A DNA stretch of 64,000 nucleotides from Pseudoroseomonas cervicalis (GCF_030818485.1 NZ_JAUTAJ010000005.1:1-64000); one strand, 5' to 3'; counted from the stretch's first letter, positions 1 to 9,052 are shown. The notes: generated by a model not told the origin, from the sequence alone. Made by a program: numbers and translations.

Positions 1-266
1 CGGCCACGCGCATCGCCGGCGAAGCTGCGCTGCACGATGTAGTTGGGGCCGGTGGCGTTGGGCAGCGGCGCCCAGCCCTCCGGCAGGTCGAACAGGCTGC
101 CCTCGTAGCGCAGGGGCGGTTGCGCGGCGGCGGCCGGGGGCGGGGTCTGCGCGGCGGGGGCCGGCGCCTGGGCGGTGGCGGGCGGCGGCGCCAGCAGGGC
201 GGCGAACAGGGCGGCGGCCAGGAGCGCGGGGCGGGCGGGCAGGGCGGCGGGGCGCTGGGGGGGCAT
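1..266 (-). CDS. Secreted protein, N-terminal fragment (function unknown)
   Basis: The reading frame starts at ATG 266-264 and leaves the window at base 1, so only about 88 N-terminal residues are visible. The start has a strong Shine-Dalgarno sequence (GAGGAGGA, about 6 bases upstream). The N-terminus is a signal peptide: a short basic stretch, then an Ala/Leu core, ending in an ATAQA cleavage-like site near residue 32. An Ala/Pro-rich linker follows, then a more ordered part containing LFDLPEGWAPLP. The visible part matches no family I can name. It is probably periplasmic or an anchored envelope protein. The 136 bases between it and the LysR gene hold no clear gene. Confidence 0.6.
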   Translation of the reverse strand, partial: MPPQRPAALPARPALLAAALFAALLAPPPATAQAPAPAAQTPPPAAAAQPPLRYEGSLFDLPEGWAPLPNATGPNYIVQRSFAGDARG

Positions 267-402
267 GGCGGTCCTCCTCGACTTCCCTGCATAGACGGCG
301 CGGCCCTGGCCGCCACCGCGCCCCCGCATCAACTCCGCGCGTCCGGCGGCATGGACCGGCCGGGCGTTGGTCACAAGCCGGCGAGGGCCGGGGCGGCAGG
401 CC

Positions 403-1296
403 TCAGCCCGCCGTCAGCCGCCGCTCCAGCAGCTCCAGCAGGGTCCTGGTGGCGGGGGCGGGGGTGACGCCGCGCCGCACCACCACCCCGGTGGTCCGCT
501 CCACCCGCGGCGCCTCCAGCATGCGCGCCACCAGGATCGGGTGCGGGCTGCGCGGCAGCGCCAGGCGCGGCACCACGGCGACGCCGAGCCCGGCCTCGGC
601 CAGGCCCAGGCTGGTCGAGAGATGCTCGGCCTCGTATTGCCAATTGGGCTGGATGCCGAGCGGCAGCAGCGCGCGGTCCAGGATCAGCCGGTTGCCGGAG
701 CGGCGCGAGACGCCGATCAGGCGCTCGCTCTCCAGATCCGCCCAGCGCAGCCTGCTGCGCCGCGCCAGCGGGTGGTCGCGCCGGCAGGCCAGCACGAAGG
801 GGTCGCGCCGCAGCGGGCGGAACTCCACCTCCGGCACGATCGCGCCCTCCATGCCGATGCCGAATTCGACGCCGCCGCTGGCCACCATGTCGATCACCCC
901 ATCGGCGGAGAGATCCATGACGCGCACGCGCACGCCGGGAAAGCGGCGGGCGAAATCGGCCAGTGTCGCCGGCAGGAAGTAGTAGGCCGCGGTCGGGATG
1001 CAGGCGAGGGTGATCAGGCCGCGGCGCCGCGCCGCCGTTTCGCGGATGCCGAGCAGGCTTTCCTCCAGCTCGTCCAGCAGGCGGCGCGCGCGGGGCAGGA
1101 ATTCGCGCCCCATCTGGGTCAGCGCCACGCGCCTTGTGGTGCGCGTCATCAGGGAGATACCGAGCTCCTCCTCCAGCGCGCTTAGCCGGCGCGACACGGC
1201 GGGCAGCGAGAGGTGCAGCACCTCCGCCGCGCGGGTCAGGCTCAGCGCCTCGGCCACGGCGACGAAGGTGCGGAGCTGGTCGAGATCGATCGCCAT
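403..1296 (-). CDS. LysR-family transcriptional regulator
   Basis: This 297-residue protein has the LysR layout. A winged helix-turn-helix occupies about residues 4-62 (LDQLRTFVAVAEALSLTRAAEVLHLS at its start, then SRRLSALEEELGISLMTRTT). A linker helix follows, then a periplasmic-binding-like effector domain from about residue 90 to 290. The ATG at 1296-1294 opens directly into the canonical N-terminus. It is transcribed divergently from the PrpF-family gene, and a perfect 17-bp palindrome with T-N11-A geometry lies in the shared promoter region (1308-1324). By family precedent it probably controls the PrpF/Bug genes in response to an organic acid. The effector is unknown. Confidence 0.9.
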   Translation of the reverse strand: MAIDLDQLRTFVAVAEALSLTRAAEVLHLSLPAVSRRLSALEEELGISLMTRTTRRVALTQMGREFLPRARRLLDELEESLLGIRETAARRRGLITLACIPTAAYYFLPATLADFARRFPGVRVRVMDLSADGVIDMVASGGVEFGIGMEGAIVPEVEFRPLRRDPFVLACRRDHPLARRSRLRWADLESERLIGVSRRSGNRLILDRALLPLGIQPNWQYEAEHLSTSLGLAEAGLGVAVVPRLALPRSPHPILVARMLEAPRVERTTGVVVRRGVTPAPATRTLLELLERRLTAG

Positions 1297-1307
1297 GGCG
1301 CGCCGTT

Positions 1308-1324
1308 CTTGCGTTCAACGCAAG
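1308..1324. promoter_or_regulatory. LysR-type operator palindrome
   Basis: CTTGCGTTCAACGCAAG is a perfect inverted repeat with two 8-base arms around one central base. It contains the T-N11-A pattern (T1310, A1322) expected of LysR recognition sites. It lies 12 bases before the LysR start and about 84 bases before the PrpF-family start, so it is placed to regulate both genes. Confidence 0.6.
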
Positions 1325-1407
1325 GATCCTACCGTTCTTTGCACTTCAGTTGGAAGCGCCCGGCGCGCAGAAGGATCGCGGAACAATCCCTGGGCGGAAA
1401 CACGGCC

Positions 1408-2516
1408 ATGCAGATGCGCATTCCCTGCGTGCTGATGCGCGGCGGCACCAGCCGCGGTCCCTTCTTCCTGGCAGCGCATCTGCCGGAGGATGCGCAGCAG
1501 CGCGCGACGCCCTGCTGCTCTCGGCGCTGGGCTCGCCGCATCCGATGCAGCTGGACGGCATCGGCGGCGGCAGCAGCCTGACCAGCAAGGCCGCCATCGT
1601 CAGCCCCTCCACCGAGGCGGGCGCCGATATCGACTATCTTTTCGCCCAGGTCGCGGTGGACCGGCGCAGCGTCGACACCCGGCCCAATTGCGGCAACATG
1701 CTCGCCGCCGTCGGCCCCTTCGCGATCGAGGCCGGGCTGGTGGCGCCGCGCCACCCGCAGACGGTGGTGCGCATCCGCAACCGCAACACCGGCCAGCTGG
1801 TCGAGGCGGTGGTCTGCACCCCGGGCGGCCAGGTGACCTATGAGGGCGATGCGGCGATCCCCGGCGTGCCCGGCACCGCCGCCCCCATCGCGCTGCGCTT
1901 CCGCGACGTCGCCGGCAGCAAGACCGGCCGGCTCTTCCCCAGCGGCCAGGCGGCCGAGGAGATCGATGGCTGCACCGTCACCCTGATCGACGGCGCCATG
2001 CCGATGATGCTGGTGGCGGCCGCCTCGCTCGGCCTGCCGCCCGAGGCGTCGCCGGAGGCGATCGAGGGCGATGCCGCGCTGCTGGCCCGGCTGGAGGCGA
2101 TGCGGCGCGAGGCCGGGCGCCGCATGGGCCTCGGCGATGTCAGCGACAGCGTCGTGCCGAAGCCGGCCCTGCTCGGCCCCGGCCGTGACGGGGCGACGCT
2201 CACCGCGCGCTACCTGACGCCGCATGCCGTGCACCGCGCCATGGCGGTGACCGGCGGCATCACCCTGGCGGTGGCCGCCCGCATGCCGGGCACCGTGGCC
2301 GCCGGCCTGGCCACGCCCGCCGCCGCCGCGCCGGGGGCGGAGGAGGTGCTGCGCCTGGCCCATCCCGCCGGGGTTATGGAGATCGGCCTGCTGCTGCAGG
2401 ACGGGGTGGCGCGCTGGGCCAGCGTGCTGCGCACCGCGCGCCGCATCTTCGAGGGCCATGTGCTGCTGCCGGCCGAGGCGCGGCAGGAGATGCTGCCGCG
2501 GCTCGCCGCGGAGTAA
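1408..2516 (+). pseudogene. PrpF-family isomerase/tautomerase gene with apparent frameshift
   Basis: The gene starts at ATG 1408 (MQMRIPCVLMRGGTSRGPFF), the typical PrpF N-terminus. After about 31 codons homology leaves this frame and resumes at about 1503 in another (RDALLLSALGSPHPMQLDG), continuing to the stop at 2516. The switch falls in a CGCGCG run: removing one CG restores a single 368-residue protein. The rest is well preserved, including the CGNM segment and GLGDVSDSVVPKPALL near the C-terminus. PrpF proteins include 2-methylaconitate isomerase and 4-oxalomesaconate tautomerase; this one looks closer to the tautomerase group, but the substrate is not established. A Bug receptor follows 38 bases later. 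The break is either a recent mutation or a sequencing error, and clean conservation on both sides favours the latter. Confidence 0.75.
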
Positions 2517-2554
2517 GATCGACACCAACGAACAAGAAGCTGGAGGACACGACC

Positions 2555-3559
2555 ATGCTGCACCGCCGCACCCTGCTGCGCGCCCTGGCGGGCGCCCCCG
2601 CCGCCGGTCTTTCCGCGGGCCTGCTCGCCCCCGCCATCGCCCGCGCCCAGTCGGCCGGCGCCTGGCCGACCCGCCCGATCCGCCTGCTGGTCGCCTATGC
2701 GCCCGGCGGCGGCACCGACAATGTCGCCCGCGTGCTGGCGGCGCAGCTGCAGAGCGTGCTGGGCCAGGCCGTGGTGGTGGAGAACAAGCCCGGCGCCGGC
2801 GGCAACATCGCCACCGAGACCGTCGCCCAGGCGCGGCCCGATGGCTACACGCTGCTGGTCGGCAATCAGGGGCCGATGACGGTCAACCAGTCGCTCTTCC
2901 CCTCGCTGCGCATCGATCCGCTGCGGGTGCTGGAGCCGGTGGCGCTGGTGGCGGATGCGCCGCTGGTCGCCGTCGCCGGCCCCGGCAGCAAGGCGCGCGA
3001 CCTGCGCGGCCTGCTGGAGGAGGCGCGCGCCGCGCGCGGCAATTTCAGCTATGCCTCGGCCTCCAACGGCTCGGCCAGCCATCTGGCGGCGGCGCTGATG
3101 TTCCAGATGGCCGGGGTGGAGGCCGAGCACCTGCCCTTCCGCGGCGCCGGCCCGGCGCTGAACGATGTGGTGGCCGGCCATATCCCCTTCATGGTGACGA
3201 CCCTGCCCTCGGTGGCGGGGCTGGTGCAGGGCGAGATGGTGCGGCCCCTGGCGGTGACCGGCACGGCGCGGCTGGCGGCGCTGCCGGATGTGCCGACGGT
3301 CGCCGAGAGCGCGCTGCCCGGCTACCAGGCCTCGGCCTGGTACGGCATCGTCGCGCCGCGCGGCCTGCCGGCGCCGATCCGCACCCGGCTGGAGACCGCC
3401 ATCGCCGACAGCCTGCAGGTGCCCGACGTCTCTCGCCGCCTGGCCGAGGAGGGCGCGGTGCCGGCGCGCATGGGCGCCGAGCCCTTCGCCCGCTTCATGG
3501 CCGAGGAGCGGGCGCGCTGGTCGAAGCTGGTGGCCGAGGCGAATATCCGCGTCGACTGA
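2555..3559 (+). CDS. TctC/Bug-family solute-binding protein
   Basis: This 334-residue protein begins with an export signal (basic HRRTLLR, then an Ala/Gly/Leu core, cleavage near IARAQS). The Bug fold follows: WPTRPIRLLVAYAPGGGTDN, the PGAGGNIATETVAQARPDGYTLL region and a C-terminal ATPDVPTVAE-like block (ALPDVPTVAESALPGYQ). Bug proteins are periplasmic receptors for carboxylates and related organic compounds; many are orphans without transporter genes beside them, as here. GGAGG precedes the ATG. It lies downstream of the PrpF-family gene on the same strand, so a shared role in organic-acid use is plausible. The ligand cannot be read from sequence. Confidence 0.9.
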   Translation: MLHRRTLLRALAGAPAAGLSAGLLAPAIARAQSAGAWPTRPIRLLVAYAPGGGTDNVARVLAAQLQSVLGQAVVVENKPGAGGNIATETVAQARPDGYTLLVGNQGPMTVNQSLFPSLRIDPLRVLEPVALVADAPLVAVAGPGSKARDLRGLLEEARAARGNFSYASASNGSASHLAAALMFQMAGVEAEHLPFRGAGPALNDVVAGHIPFMVTTLPSVAGLVQGEMVRPLAVTGTARLAALPDVPTVAESALPGYQASAWYGIVAPRGLPAPIRTRLETAIADSLQVPDVSRRLAEEGAVPARMGAEPFARFMAEERARWSKLVAEANIRVD

Positions 3560-3630
3560 GCCGGCGCCGCCCCTGGATGCGACGCGGCCGGGCCCGCTAG
3601 GCTCGGCCGCGCATCGACAGGAGGATCGCC

Positions 3631-3671
3631 ATGCCAGCATCGCCCAACCCGCCCCGGACCGGGGCCCCGGC

Positions 3672-3675
<4 letters not shown>
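3631..3675 (+). CDS. Possible 14-codon leader ORF before the OsmC-like gene
   Basis: An ATG at 3631 has a perfect AGGAGG six bases upstream (3619-3624). It encodes MPASPNPPRTGAPA and stops at a TGA overlapping the OsmC-like start in an ATGA arrangement (ATG 3672, TGA 3673-3675). The OsmC-like ATG has no Shine-Dalgarno sequence of its own. This is either a translationally coupling leader or the true N-terminus of the OsmC-like protein displaced by a one-base indel. Confidence 0.35.
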
Positions 3676-4136
<461 letters not shown>

Positions 4137-4151
4137 GGGGCGGGCAGGGGC

Positions 4152-5363
4152 TCAGGGCCGGAAGCCGCCGCCCCCGGGTCCGCCGCCCGGCGGCCCCATC
4201 CCGCCCGGCGCCATGCCGCCGCCGACACCCCCGCCGGGGCCCGGCGCGCGGCCGCCGGATTCCTCGCGGCCGGGCGCCGCGCGGCTGGCCGGTGCGCCCC
4301 GCCCCGTCTCGCCGGGGCGGCCGGTGCCGGGCAGGCCGGGCAGCGCCGTGTCGCGCGCGCCGGGCGCCTGGCCCGGGGCGCGCAGCTCCTGCGGCGCCAG
4401 CCGCCCATCGCCCTGGCGGCGCGCATCCAGCACGGCGCGGCGCGGCGCCCCGCCCGCTGCCAGCCCCGCCGCCGGCAGCCGGGCGGCGCCCAGGCGCAGC
4501 GTGCCGGCCTCCAGCCCGACATAGGCCTCGATGACGATGCGGCCGATGCCGGGGCCGAAATGCCGCTCCGGCTCGGTCTGCAGCCAGTCGATCTCCACCC
4601 GGTCGGGCCGCAGCACGCCATCCTGCAGCGGGCCGGCCAGCAGCAGCGGAATGCCGGTGGGCACGTCCATCGCCAGGCTGCTGCGCACCGGCAGGGTGCC
4701 GACCCGCAGCATGCCGCCCTGCCGCCGGGCGATGCCGCGCAGCAGCACCCGCCCCGGCGGCGCCGCGTCCAGCCTGGTGGCGCCGATGCGGCCATCCGGC
4801 TGGCGCAGCCCGCTGACCGCGACCCAGTCGCCCGGGCGCCAGTCGCGCCGGCCGCGGAAGCCCGGCTCCAGGCGCAGCACCTGGCCGGCGACGCGGAACC
4901 CGTCCTCCGTCACCGCCTCGACCGGGCCGACCAGCTCCAGCCGCAGCGCCAGGCTGCGCGCCTGCAGCGCCTCGGCCGGGCCGCCGGCCTCGACCACCAC
5001 CACCTGGCCGGCGCGCAGCGGCAGGCGCAGCCCGGCCGCCGGCTCCTCCGCCGCCTGCGCGTCGGTGCCGACCTCCAGCCCGTTGACGCAGAGGCTGGCG
5101 AAGCCGGTCAGCACGCCGACGATGCCGGTGCCGCCAATGCCGCGATCGCCGCCCTCCTCGGCGCTGATGCCGGTGCCGCCGATGCCGCGCTCGGCCAGGC
5201 GCAGCGGCGCCGGCGGGCCGTCATCGGCGCCGATGCGGCAGAGCGGGGCGGTGGGTGCCGCCGCCAACGGGGCGGGCGGCGGCGGCGGCGCGGCGGGCCC
5301 GGCGCAGCCGGCCAGCAGGGCCAGGCCGGCGGCCAGCAGCCGGCGCGCGGCGCGCGGGCTCAT
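4152..5363 (-). CDS. DUF5666-domain lipoprotein
   Basis: This 403-residue protein has a lipoprotein signal (LLAGC, lipobox cysteine near residue 20), so it is probably anchored in the outer membrane. After a Pro/Ala linker it carries two copies of RGIGGTGI and then GVLTGFASLCVNGLEV, a pattern typical of DUF5666 proteins. Several small OB-like beta repeats follow (for example VGPVEAVTEDGFRVAGQ and GDWVAVSGLRQPDGRIGATRL). The last 60 residues are a low-complexity Gly/Pro/Arg tail ending GPGGGGFRP. Its ATG overlaps the stop of the upstream DUF6502 gene (ATGA), so the two are translationally coupled. Function is unknown. Confidence 0.8.
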   Translation of the reverse strand: MSPRAARRLLAAGLALLAGCAGPAAPPPPPAPLAAAPTAPLCRIGADDGPPAPLRLAERGIGGTGISAEEGGDRGIGGTGIVGVLTGFASLCVNGLEVGTDAQAAEEPAAGLRLPLRAGQVVVVEAGGPAEALQARSLALRLELVGPVEAVTEDGFRVAGQVLRLEPGFRGRRDWRPGDWVAVSGLRQPDGRIGATRLDAAPPGRVLLRGIARRQGGMLRVGTLPVRSSLAMDVPTGIPLLLAGPLQDGVLRPDRVEIDWLQTEPERHFGPGIGRIVIEAYVGLEAGTLRLGAARLPAAGLAAGGAPRRAVLDARRQGDGRLAPQELRAPGQAPGARDTALPGLPGTGRPGETGRGAPASRAAPGREESGGRAPGPGGGVGGGMAPGGMGPPGGGPGGGGFRP

Positions 5364-6214
5364 CGCCGCGCCTCCGGCTCATCCTCGGCATAGAGGTAGA
5401 GGCCGAGATTGACCCGCCGCGTCGGGCTGCCCGGCGGCGCCTCGCCCTCGCGCTCCAGCAGCGCCAGCATCTCGCGATTGACCTCGACCAGCAGGCGCTG
5501 CGCCGCCTCGCGGCCCAGCCGCTCCATCCGCGTGGCGAGCGCCGGCGTCAGCCGGTCGTAATGCACCGCGCGGTCGAGGAAGGCGGGCGCCGCGCCGGCG
5601 ACATTGGCGCTGGCGGCGGCGATGTGGTCGTGCAGGTTGCGGGCGAAATAGTAGAGCTGCTCCTCGGTGCCCTGGCGCGGCAGGAAGGCGGCCTCCTCCA
5701 GCACCACGCGCTCGGCGGCGTCCAGCCGCACCAGCCCCTGCTGCAGCCATTCATCCAGCACGCTGCGCGGGCGCAGATCGGTGGTGATGCCGGCGACCAG
5801 CGCCTCGAAGCTGGGCTCGCCCTCCGGCGCGCTGCGCGGCAGCGGGCGCGGCGCGCCGGCGGCGTCGCTGTAGCCCGGCGCGCCCAGCCAGCGCGCCACG
5901 ATCTGGCTGCCCAGCGTGACCAGCGGCGGCACCGCGGGCGGGCCGTCCTGCAGTTCGCGCAGGCGGCGGATCTCCTTCCGGTGCACCCCCGTCAGCAGGC
6001 TGATGCGGCTGTCGGTGCGGGCGCCGGAGGCGCTCAGCATCTCCGCCGCCAGCTCGACATAGAGGCCGCGCGCCAGCTCGGCGAAGACCGGGAAGGTGAC
6101 GCCGCTGCGGATCAGCAGGCGCAGCAGCGGCCGCAGCAGCCGCGCCAGCGGGCGCAGCAGGGCGGCGGCGGGCGGCGGCACGGCGCCGGGCGGGGAAGGG
6201 GCGGGGTCGGGCAC
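5360..6214 (-). CDS. DUF6502-family protein, putative DNA-binding
   Basis: The conserved region begins near GTG 6214 (VPDPAPSPPGAVPPP), giving 284 residues; a longer frame exists upstream but would run across the divergent promoter region. A Leu/Arg-rich helix is followed by TFPVFAELARGLYVELAAEML. Residues 68-87 (TDSRISLLTGVHRKEIRRLR) look like a helix-turn-helix. The rest is helical, with a C-terminal beta stretch. The family has no assigned function that I know. The HTH-like segment, the coupling to the DUF5666 lipoprotein gene and the paired palindromes immediately upstream suggest an autoregulated transcription factor for an envelope function. That role is inference. Confidence 0.7.
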   Translation of the reverse strand: MPDPAPSPPGAVPPPAAALLRPLARLLRPLLRLLIRSGVTFPVFAELARGLYVELAAEMLSASGARTDSRISLLTGVHRKEIRRLRELQDGPPAVPPLVTLGSQIVARWLGAPGYSDAAGAPRPLPRSAPEGEPSFEALVAGITTDLRPRSVLDEWLQQGLVRLDAAERVVLEEAAFLPRQGTEEQLYYFARNLHDHIAAASANVAGAAPAFLDRAVHYDRLTPALATRMERLGREAAQRLLVEVNREMLALLEREGEAPPGSPTRRVNLGLYLYAEDEPEARR

Positions 6215-6237
6215 GGCGCCCTGCCTAGCATGCGGTG

Positions 6238-6286
6238 CGTGGGAAAGCAGCCCACGTTTTCCGATTGACGTGGGAAAATATCCCAC
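6238..6286. promoter_or_regulatory. Paired palindromic operators in the DUF6502/kinase divergent region
   Basis: Two related inverted repeats sit between the divergent genes. Site 1 (6238-6256) is CGTGGG-N7-CCCACG. Site 2 (6270-6286) is GTGGGA-N5-TCCCAC, full sequence GTGGGAAAATATCCCAC. Their centres are 31 bp apart, about three helical turns, so bound dimers would face the same side of the DNA. This is an AT-rich island in a very GC-rich region. Site 2 falls inside the spacer of a sigma70-like promoter for the rightward gene. Confidence 0.65.
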
Positions 6287-6293
6287 ATACCGA
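6265..6293 (+). promoter_or_regulatory. Candidate sigma70-type promoter for the histidine-kinase-like gene
   Basis: TTGACG (6265-6270) and TACCGA (6288-6293) are separated by 17 bases, and palindrome 2 fills the spacer. Transcription would begin near the ATG at 6301, so the message may be leaderless or nearly so. The -10 element is a weak match. Confidence 0.4.
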
Positions 6294-6300
6294 TAGGGGC

Positions 6301-7035
6301 ATGTCCCTCGCCCTCCCCCGAACCCGCCGGACCTCCCGCATGCAGCCGACCAGCCCCGCCCCCCTGTCCCCCCAACCCGCCACCCCCTGGCCGCCCGCCC
6401 CGCCGCCCGCCTTGCCGGTCTGGCCGGCAAGGCCGCCGGCGGCGGAGGAACAGCTCAGCCTGCGCCAGCTGCGCCACCACAGCGCCAACACCTGGCAGCG
6501 CATCCTCTGCGACGTCTGGACCCTGGCGGAGGCCAGCGGCAGCGCCGAGGCGCGCGCCCTGGCCGAGGCGGTCGAGCGGCGCATCCAGTCCAGCATGGCG
6601 GTGGCCGACACGCTGTTCGGCCTGACCCGCAGCCCGGGGCCGATGCGCGCCCGGCTGCTGCGCCTGGCCGGGGCGGTGCTGCGCGGCCTGGCCGCGCCGG
6701 GGCAGGAGATCGCCCTGCAGGCCGAGGTGCGCGGCGACTGCCCGCCGGTGCTGCAGGAGACGGTGCTGCGCGTGGCGCAGGAGATGCTGGCCAATGCGGT
6801 GCGGCACGGGCTGCACGCCCGGCTGCGCGGCCGCATCACGCTGCGGCTGGAATGCGGCGCGGAGGCGGTGCGGCTGCTGGTCGGCGATGATGGCTGGGGC
6901 CCGTCGCCGCGCGACCGGCCGGGCGAGGGCGGCGCCCTGATGCGCGACCTGGCGGCGCTGCGGCATGGCCGGGTGACGCTGCGGCGCGAGGGCGCGCTGA
7001 CCCTGGCCGAGCTGCTGCTGCCCGCGCAGGGCTGA
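6301..7035 (+). CDS. Histidine-kinase-like ATPase without sensor domain
   Basis: This 244-residue protein has a Pro-rich N-terminus (residues 15-48). A dimerization/phosphoacceptor-like helix follows with RQLRHHSANTWQRIL (His59, His60). A HATPase_c-type domain comes next, with an N-box-like QEMLANAVRHG (160-170) and a G-box-like VGDDGWGPS (about 194-202). There is no transmembrane or PAS segment, so it is cytoplasmic. The arrangement resembles small HWE/HisKA_2-type kinases or histidine phosphotransferases of alphaproteobacteria. ATG 6301 follows the candidate promoter; ATG 6340 is an alternative. No response regulator gene is adjacent. Its divergent partner encodes a DUF6502 protein. Confidence 0.7.
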   Translation: MSLALPRTRRTSRMQPTSPAPLSPQPATPWPPAPPPALPVWPARPPAAEEQLSLRQLRHHSANTWQRILCDVWTLAEASGSAEARALAEAVERRIQSSMAVADTLFGLTRSPGPMRARLLRLAGAVLRGLAAPGQEIALQAEVRGDCPPVLQETVLRVAQEMLANAVRHGLHARLRGRITLRLECGAEAVRLLVGDDGWGPSPRDRPGEGGALMRDLAALRHGRVTLRREGALTLAELLLPAQG

Positions 7036-7075
7036 GCCGCCTCCCTCCCTCCTCCCGCGACGCGGAGATCCGCCG

Positions 7076-9052
7076 ATGCAGCCCGTTCCCTTCCCGCCCG
7101 CGCCCGGCGCGGCGGCGCGCCCGCGCGCATCCTTCCCCTGGCTCCGGCGCGCGCGCGCCTGGCGGGGCGGCCTGCTGGCCGGCTTCGCCGCCCTGCTGGG
7201 CCGCGCGCATGGCGCCGTGCTGGCCCGGCCGCGGCTGCACGCCGCGCTGCGCCTGGGGCTGCGCCCGGCCCTGCCGCTGCTCGCCCGCCTGCTGATGGCC
7301 GAGCCGCGCCTGGCCCGGCTGCGCGATCGCGCCCTGTATCGCCGCTGGATCGCCCGCTGCGACAGGCGCGACGAATCCGCGCGCCGTGTCATCGGCGACA
7401 GCATCGCCGGCTTCGCCCACCGGCCGCTGATCTCGGTGGTGATGCCGGCCTATGAGACGCCGCCCGCGCTGCTGCGCCGCGCCATCGCCTCGGTGCGGGC
7501 GCAGCTCTACCCGGATTGGGAGCTGTGCATCGTCGACGATGCCTCGCCCTCCGGCGCCGTCGCCGCCCTCCTGGCCGAGGAGGCGGCGCGCGAGCCGCGG
7601 CTGCGCTGGCGGCGCCGCGCCCGCAACGGCCATATCGCCGCCGCCACCAATGACGCGCTGGCCCTGGCGCGGGGCGAGTTCGTGGCCTTCCTCGACCATG
7701 ATGACGAGCTGGCGGAGCATGCGCTCTACGAGGTCGCGCGCCTGCTGCAGCAGGCGCCCGACGCCGCGCTGATCTATTCCGACGAGGACAAGATCGACGC
7801 CGAGGGCCATCGCTCCGACCCCTATTTCAAGCCGGATTTCGATCCGGAGCTGCTGCTGGGCCAGAACTACCTGAACCACCTGACGGTGTGCCGGCGCGAC
7901 CTGTTGCAGCGCCTGGGCGGGCTGCGCGAAGGCTTCGAGGGCAGCCAGGACCATGATCTGGTGCTGCGCGCGGCCGCCGCCCTGCCGCCCGAGCGCATCC
8001 GCCACATCCCGAAGATCCTGTATCACTGGCGGCGCGGCGCGGCCGGGGCCAGCTTCTCCGAGGCGGCGGCCGCGCGCTGCCAGGCGGCCTCCCGCACCGC
8101 GGTGGCGGAGCATCTGGCGGCGCGCGGCGAGGCCGCCACCGTGCTGCCGGCGCCGCGCGCGCCGATGTGGAACCGCATCCGCTGGGCGCGGCCCGCGACG
8201 CCGCCGCTGGTCAGCGTCATCATCCCGACGCGCGACCGCGCCGATCTGCTGGGCCGCTGCCTGGAGGGGCTGCTGCACGGCACCGACTGGCCGGCGCTGC
8301 AGGTGCTGGTGGCCGACAATGGCAGCGAGGCGCCGGCGACGCACCGGCTCTTCGCCCGCCTCGCCGCCGACCCGCGCGTCTCCATCCTGAACCTGCCCGG
8401 TCCCTTCAACTATTCGGCGCTGAACAATGCGGCGGCGCGCCAGGCCCGGGGCGAGCTGCTGCTGCTGCTGAACAACGATATCGAGGTGCGGCACCGCGAC
8501 TGGCTGGCCGAGATGGTGCCGCTGGCGCTGCGCCCGGGCATCGGCGCGGTGGGGGCGCGGCTGCTCTACCCGGATGGGCGGCTGCAGCATGGCGGGGTGG
8601 TGCTGGGCCCGGGCGGCGTCGCCGGCCACCAGCATGCCCGGGCGCCCGGCGACGACACCGGCTATTGGGGCTCGCTGGCGCTGCTGCGCAACGTCTCGGC
8701 GGTGACCGGGGCCTGCCTGCTGCTGCGCCGCGCCAGCTTCGAGGCGGCGGGCGGGCTGGAGGCGGAGCACCTGCCGGTCGCCTTCAACGATGTCGATCTC
8801 TGCCTGAAGCTGCGCGCCATGGGGCTGCGCAACCTGGTGACGCCCTTCGCCGAGCTGCTGCACCATGAATCCGCCTCGCGCGGCTCCGACCTGGCGCGGC
8901 GGCGGCGCGCCGGCTTCGCCCGCGAGCAGGCCTGGATGCGGGCGCGCTGGGGCGCGGTGCTGCGGCAGGACCCGTTCTACAACGCCAATTTCGCCCGCAC
9001 CGGGCTGCGCTGCGAGCTGGCGCTGCCGCCGGAGGCCGAGGGCCGGTCCTAG
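7076..9052 (+). CDS. Bifunctional family 2 glycosyltransferase
   Basis: This 658-residue protein has two GT-A family 2 domains. The first begins near residue 120 (LISVVMPAYETPPALLRRAI), with VDDASPSG and the DXD-like FLDHDDEL. The second begins near residue 376 (PLVSVIIPTRDRADLLGRCL), with VADNGS and LLNNDIEV, then AEHLPVAFNDVDLCLKL. The first about 110 residues are Arg/Leu-rich and may touch the membrane. Tandem GT2 proteins of this type usually build O-antigen, rhamnan or other surface polysaccharide in the cytoplasm from nucleotide sugars. The acceptor and sugar are unknown. It follows the kinase-like gene by 40 bases. The 133 bases after it hold no gene. Confidence 0.85.
   Translation: MQPVPFPPAPGAAARPRASFPWLRRARAWRGGLLAGFAALLGRAHGAVLARPRLHAALRLGLRPALPLLARLLMAEPRLARLRDRALYRRWIARCDRRDESARRVIGDSIAGFAHRPLISVVMPAYETPPALLRRAIASVRAQLYPDWELCIVDDASPSGAVAALLAEEAAREPRLRWRRRARNGHIAAATNDALALARGEFVAFLDHDDELAEHALYEVARLLQQAPDAALIYSDEDKIDAEGHRSDPYFKPDFDPELLLGQNYLNHLTVCRRDLLQRLGGLREGFEGSQDHDLVLRAAAALPPERIRHIPKILYHWRRGAAGASFSEAAAARCQAASRTAVAEHLAARGEAATVLPAPRAPMWNRIRWARPATPPLVSVIIPTRDRADLLGRCLEGLLHGTDWPALQVLVADNGSEAPATHRLFARLAADPRVSILNLPGPFNYSALNNAAARQARGELLLLLNNDIEVRHRDWLAEMVPLALRPGIGAVGARLLYPDGRLQHGGVVLGPGGVAGHQHARAPGDDTGYWGSLALLRNVSAVTGACLLLRRASFEAAGGLEAEHLPVAFNDVDLCLKLRAMGLRNLVTPFAELLHHESASRGSDLARRRRAGFAREQAWMRARWGAVLRQDPFYNANFARTGLRCELALPPEAEGRS

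Noticed and set aside
6270..6290. GGGAAAATA near the kinase-like gene as a fifth ECF-type site
   Set aside because: There is no TGAAAAW and no CGTCT 14 bases later. The sequence is explained by palindrome 2.
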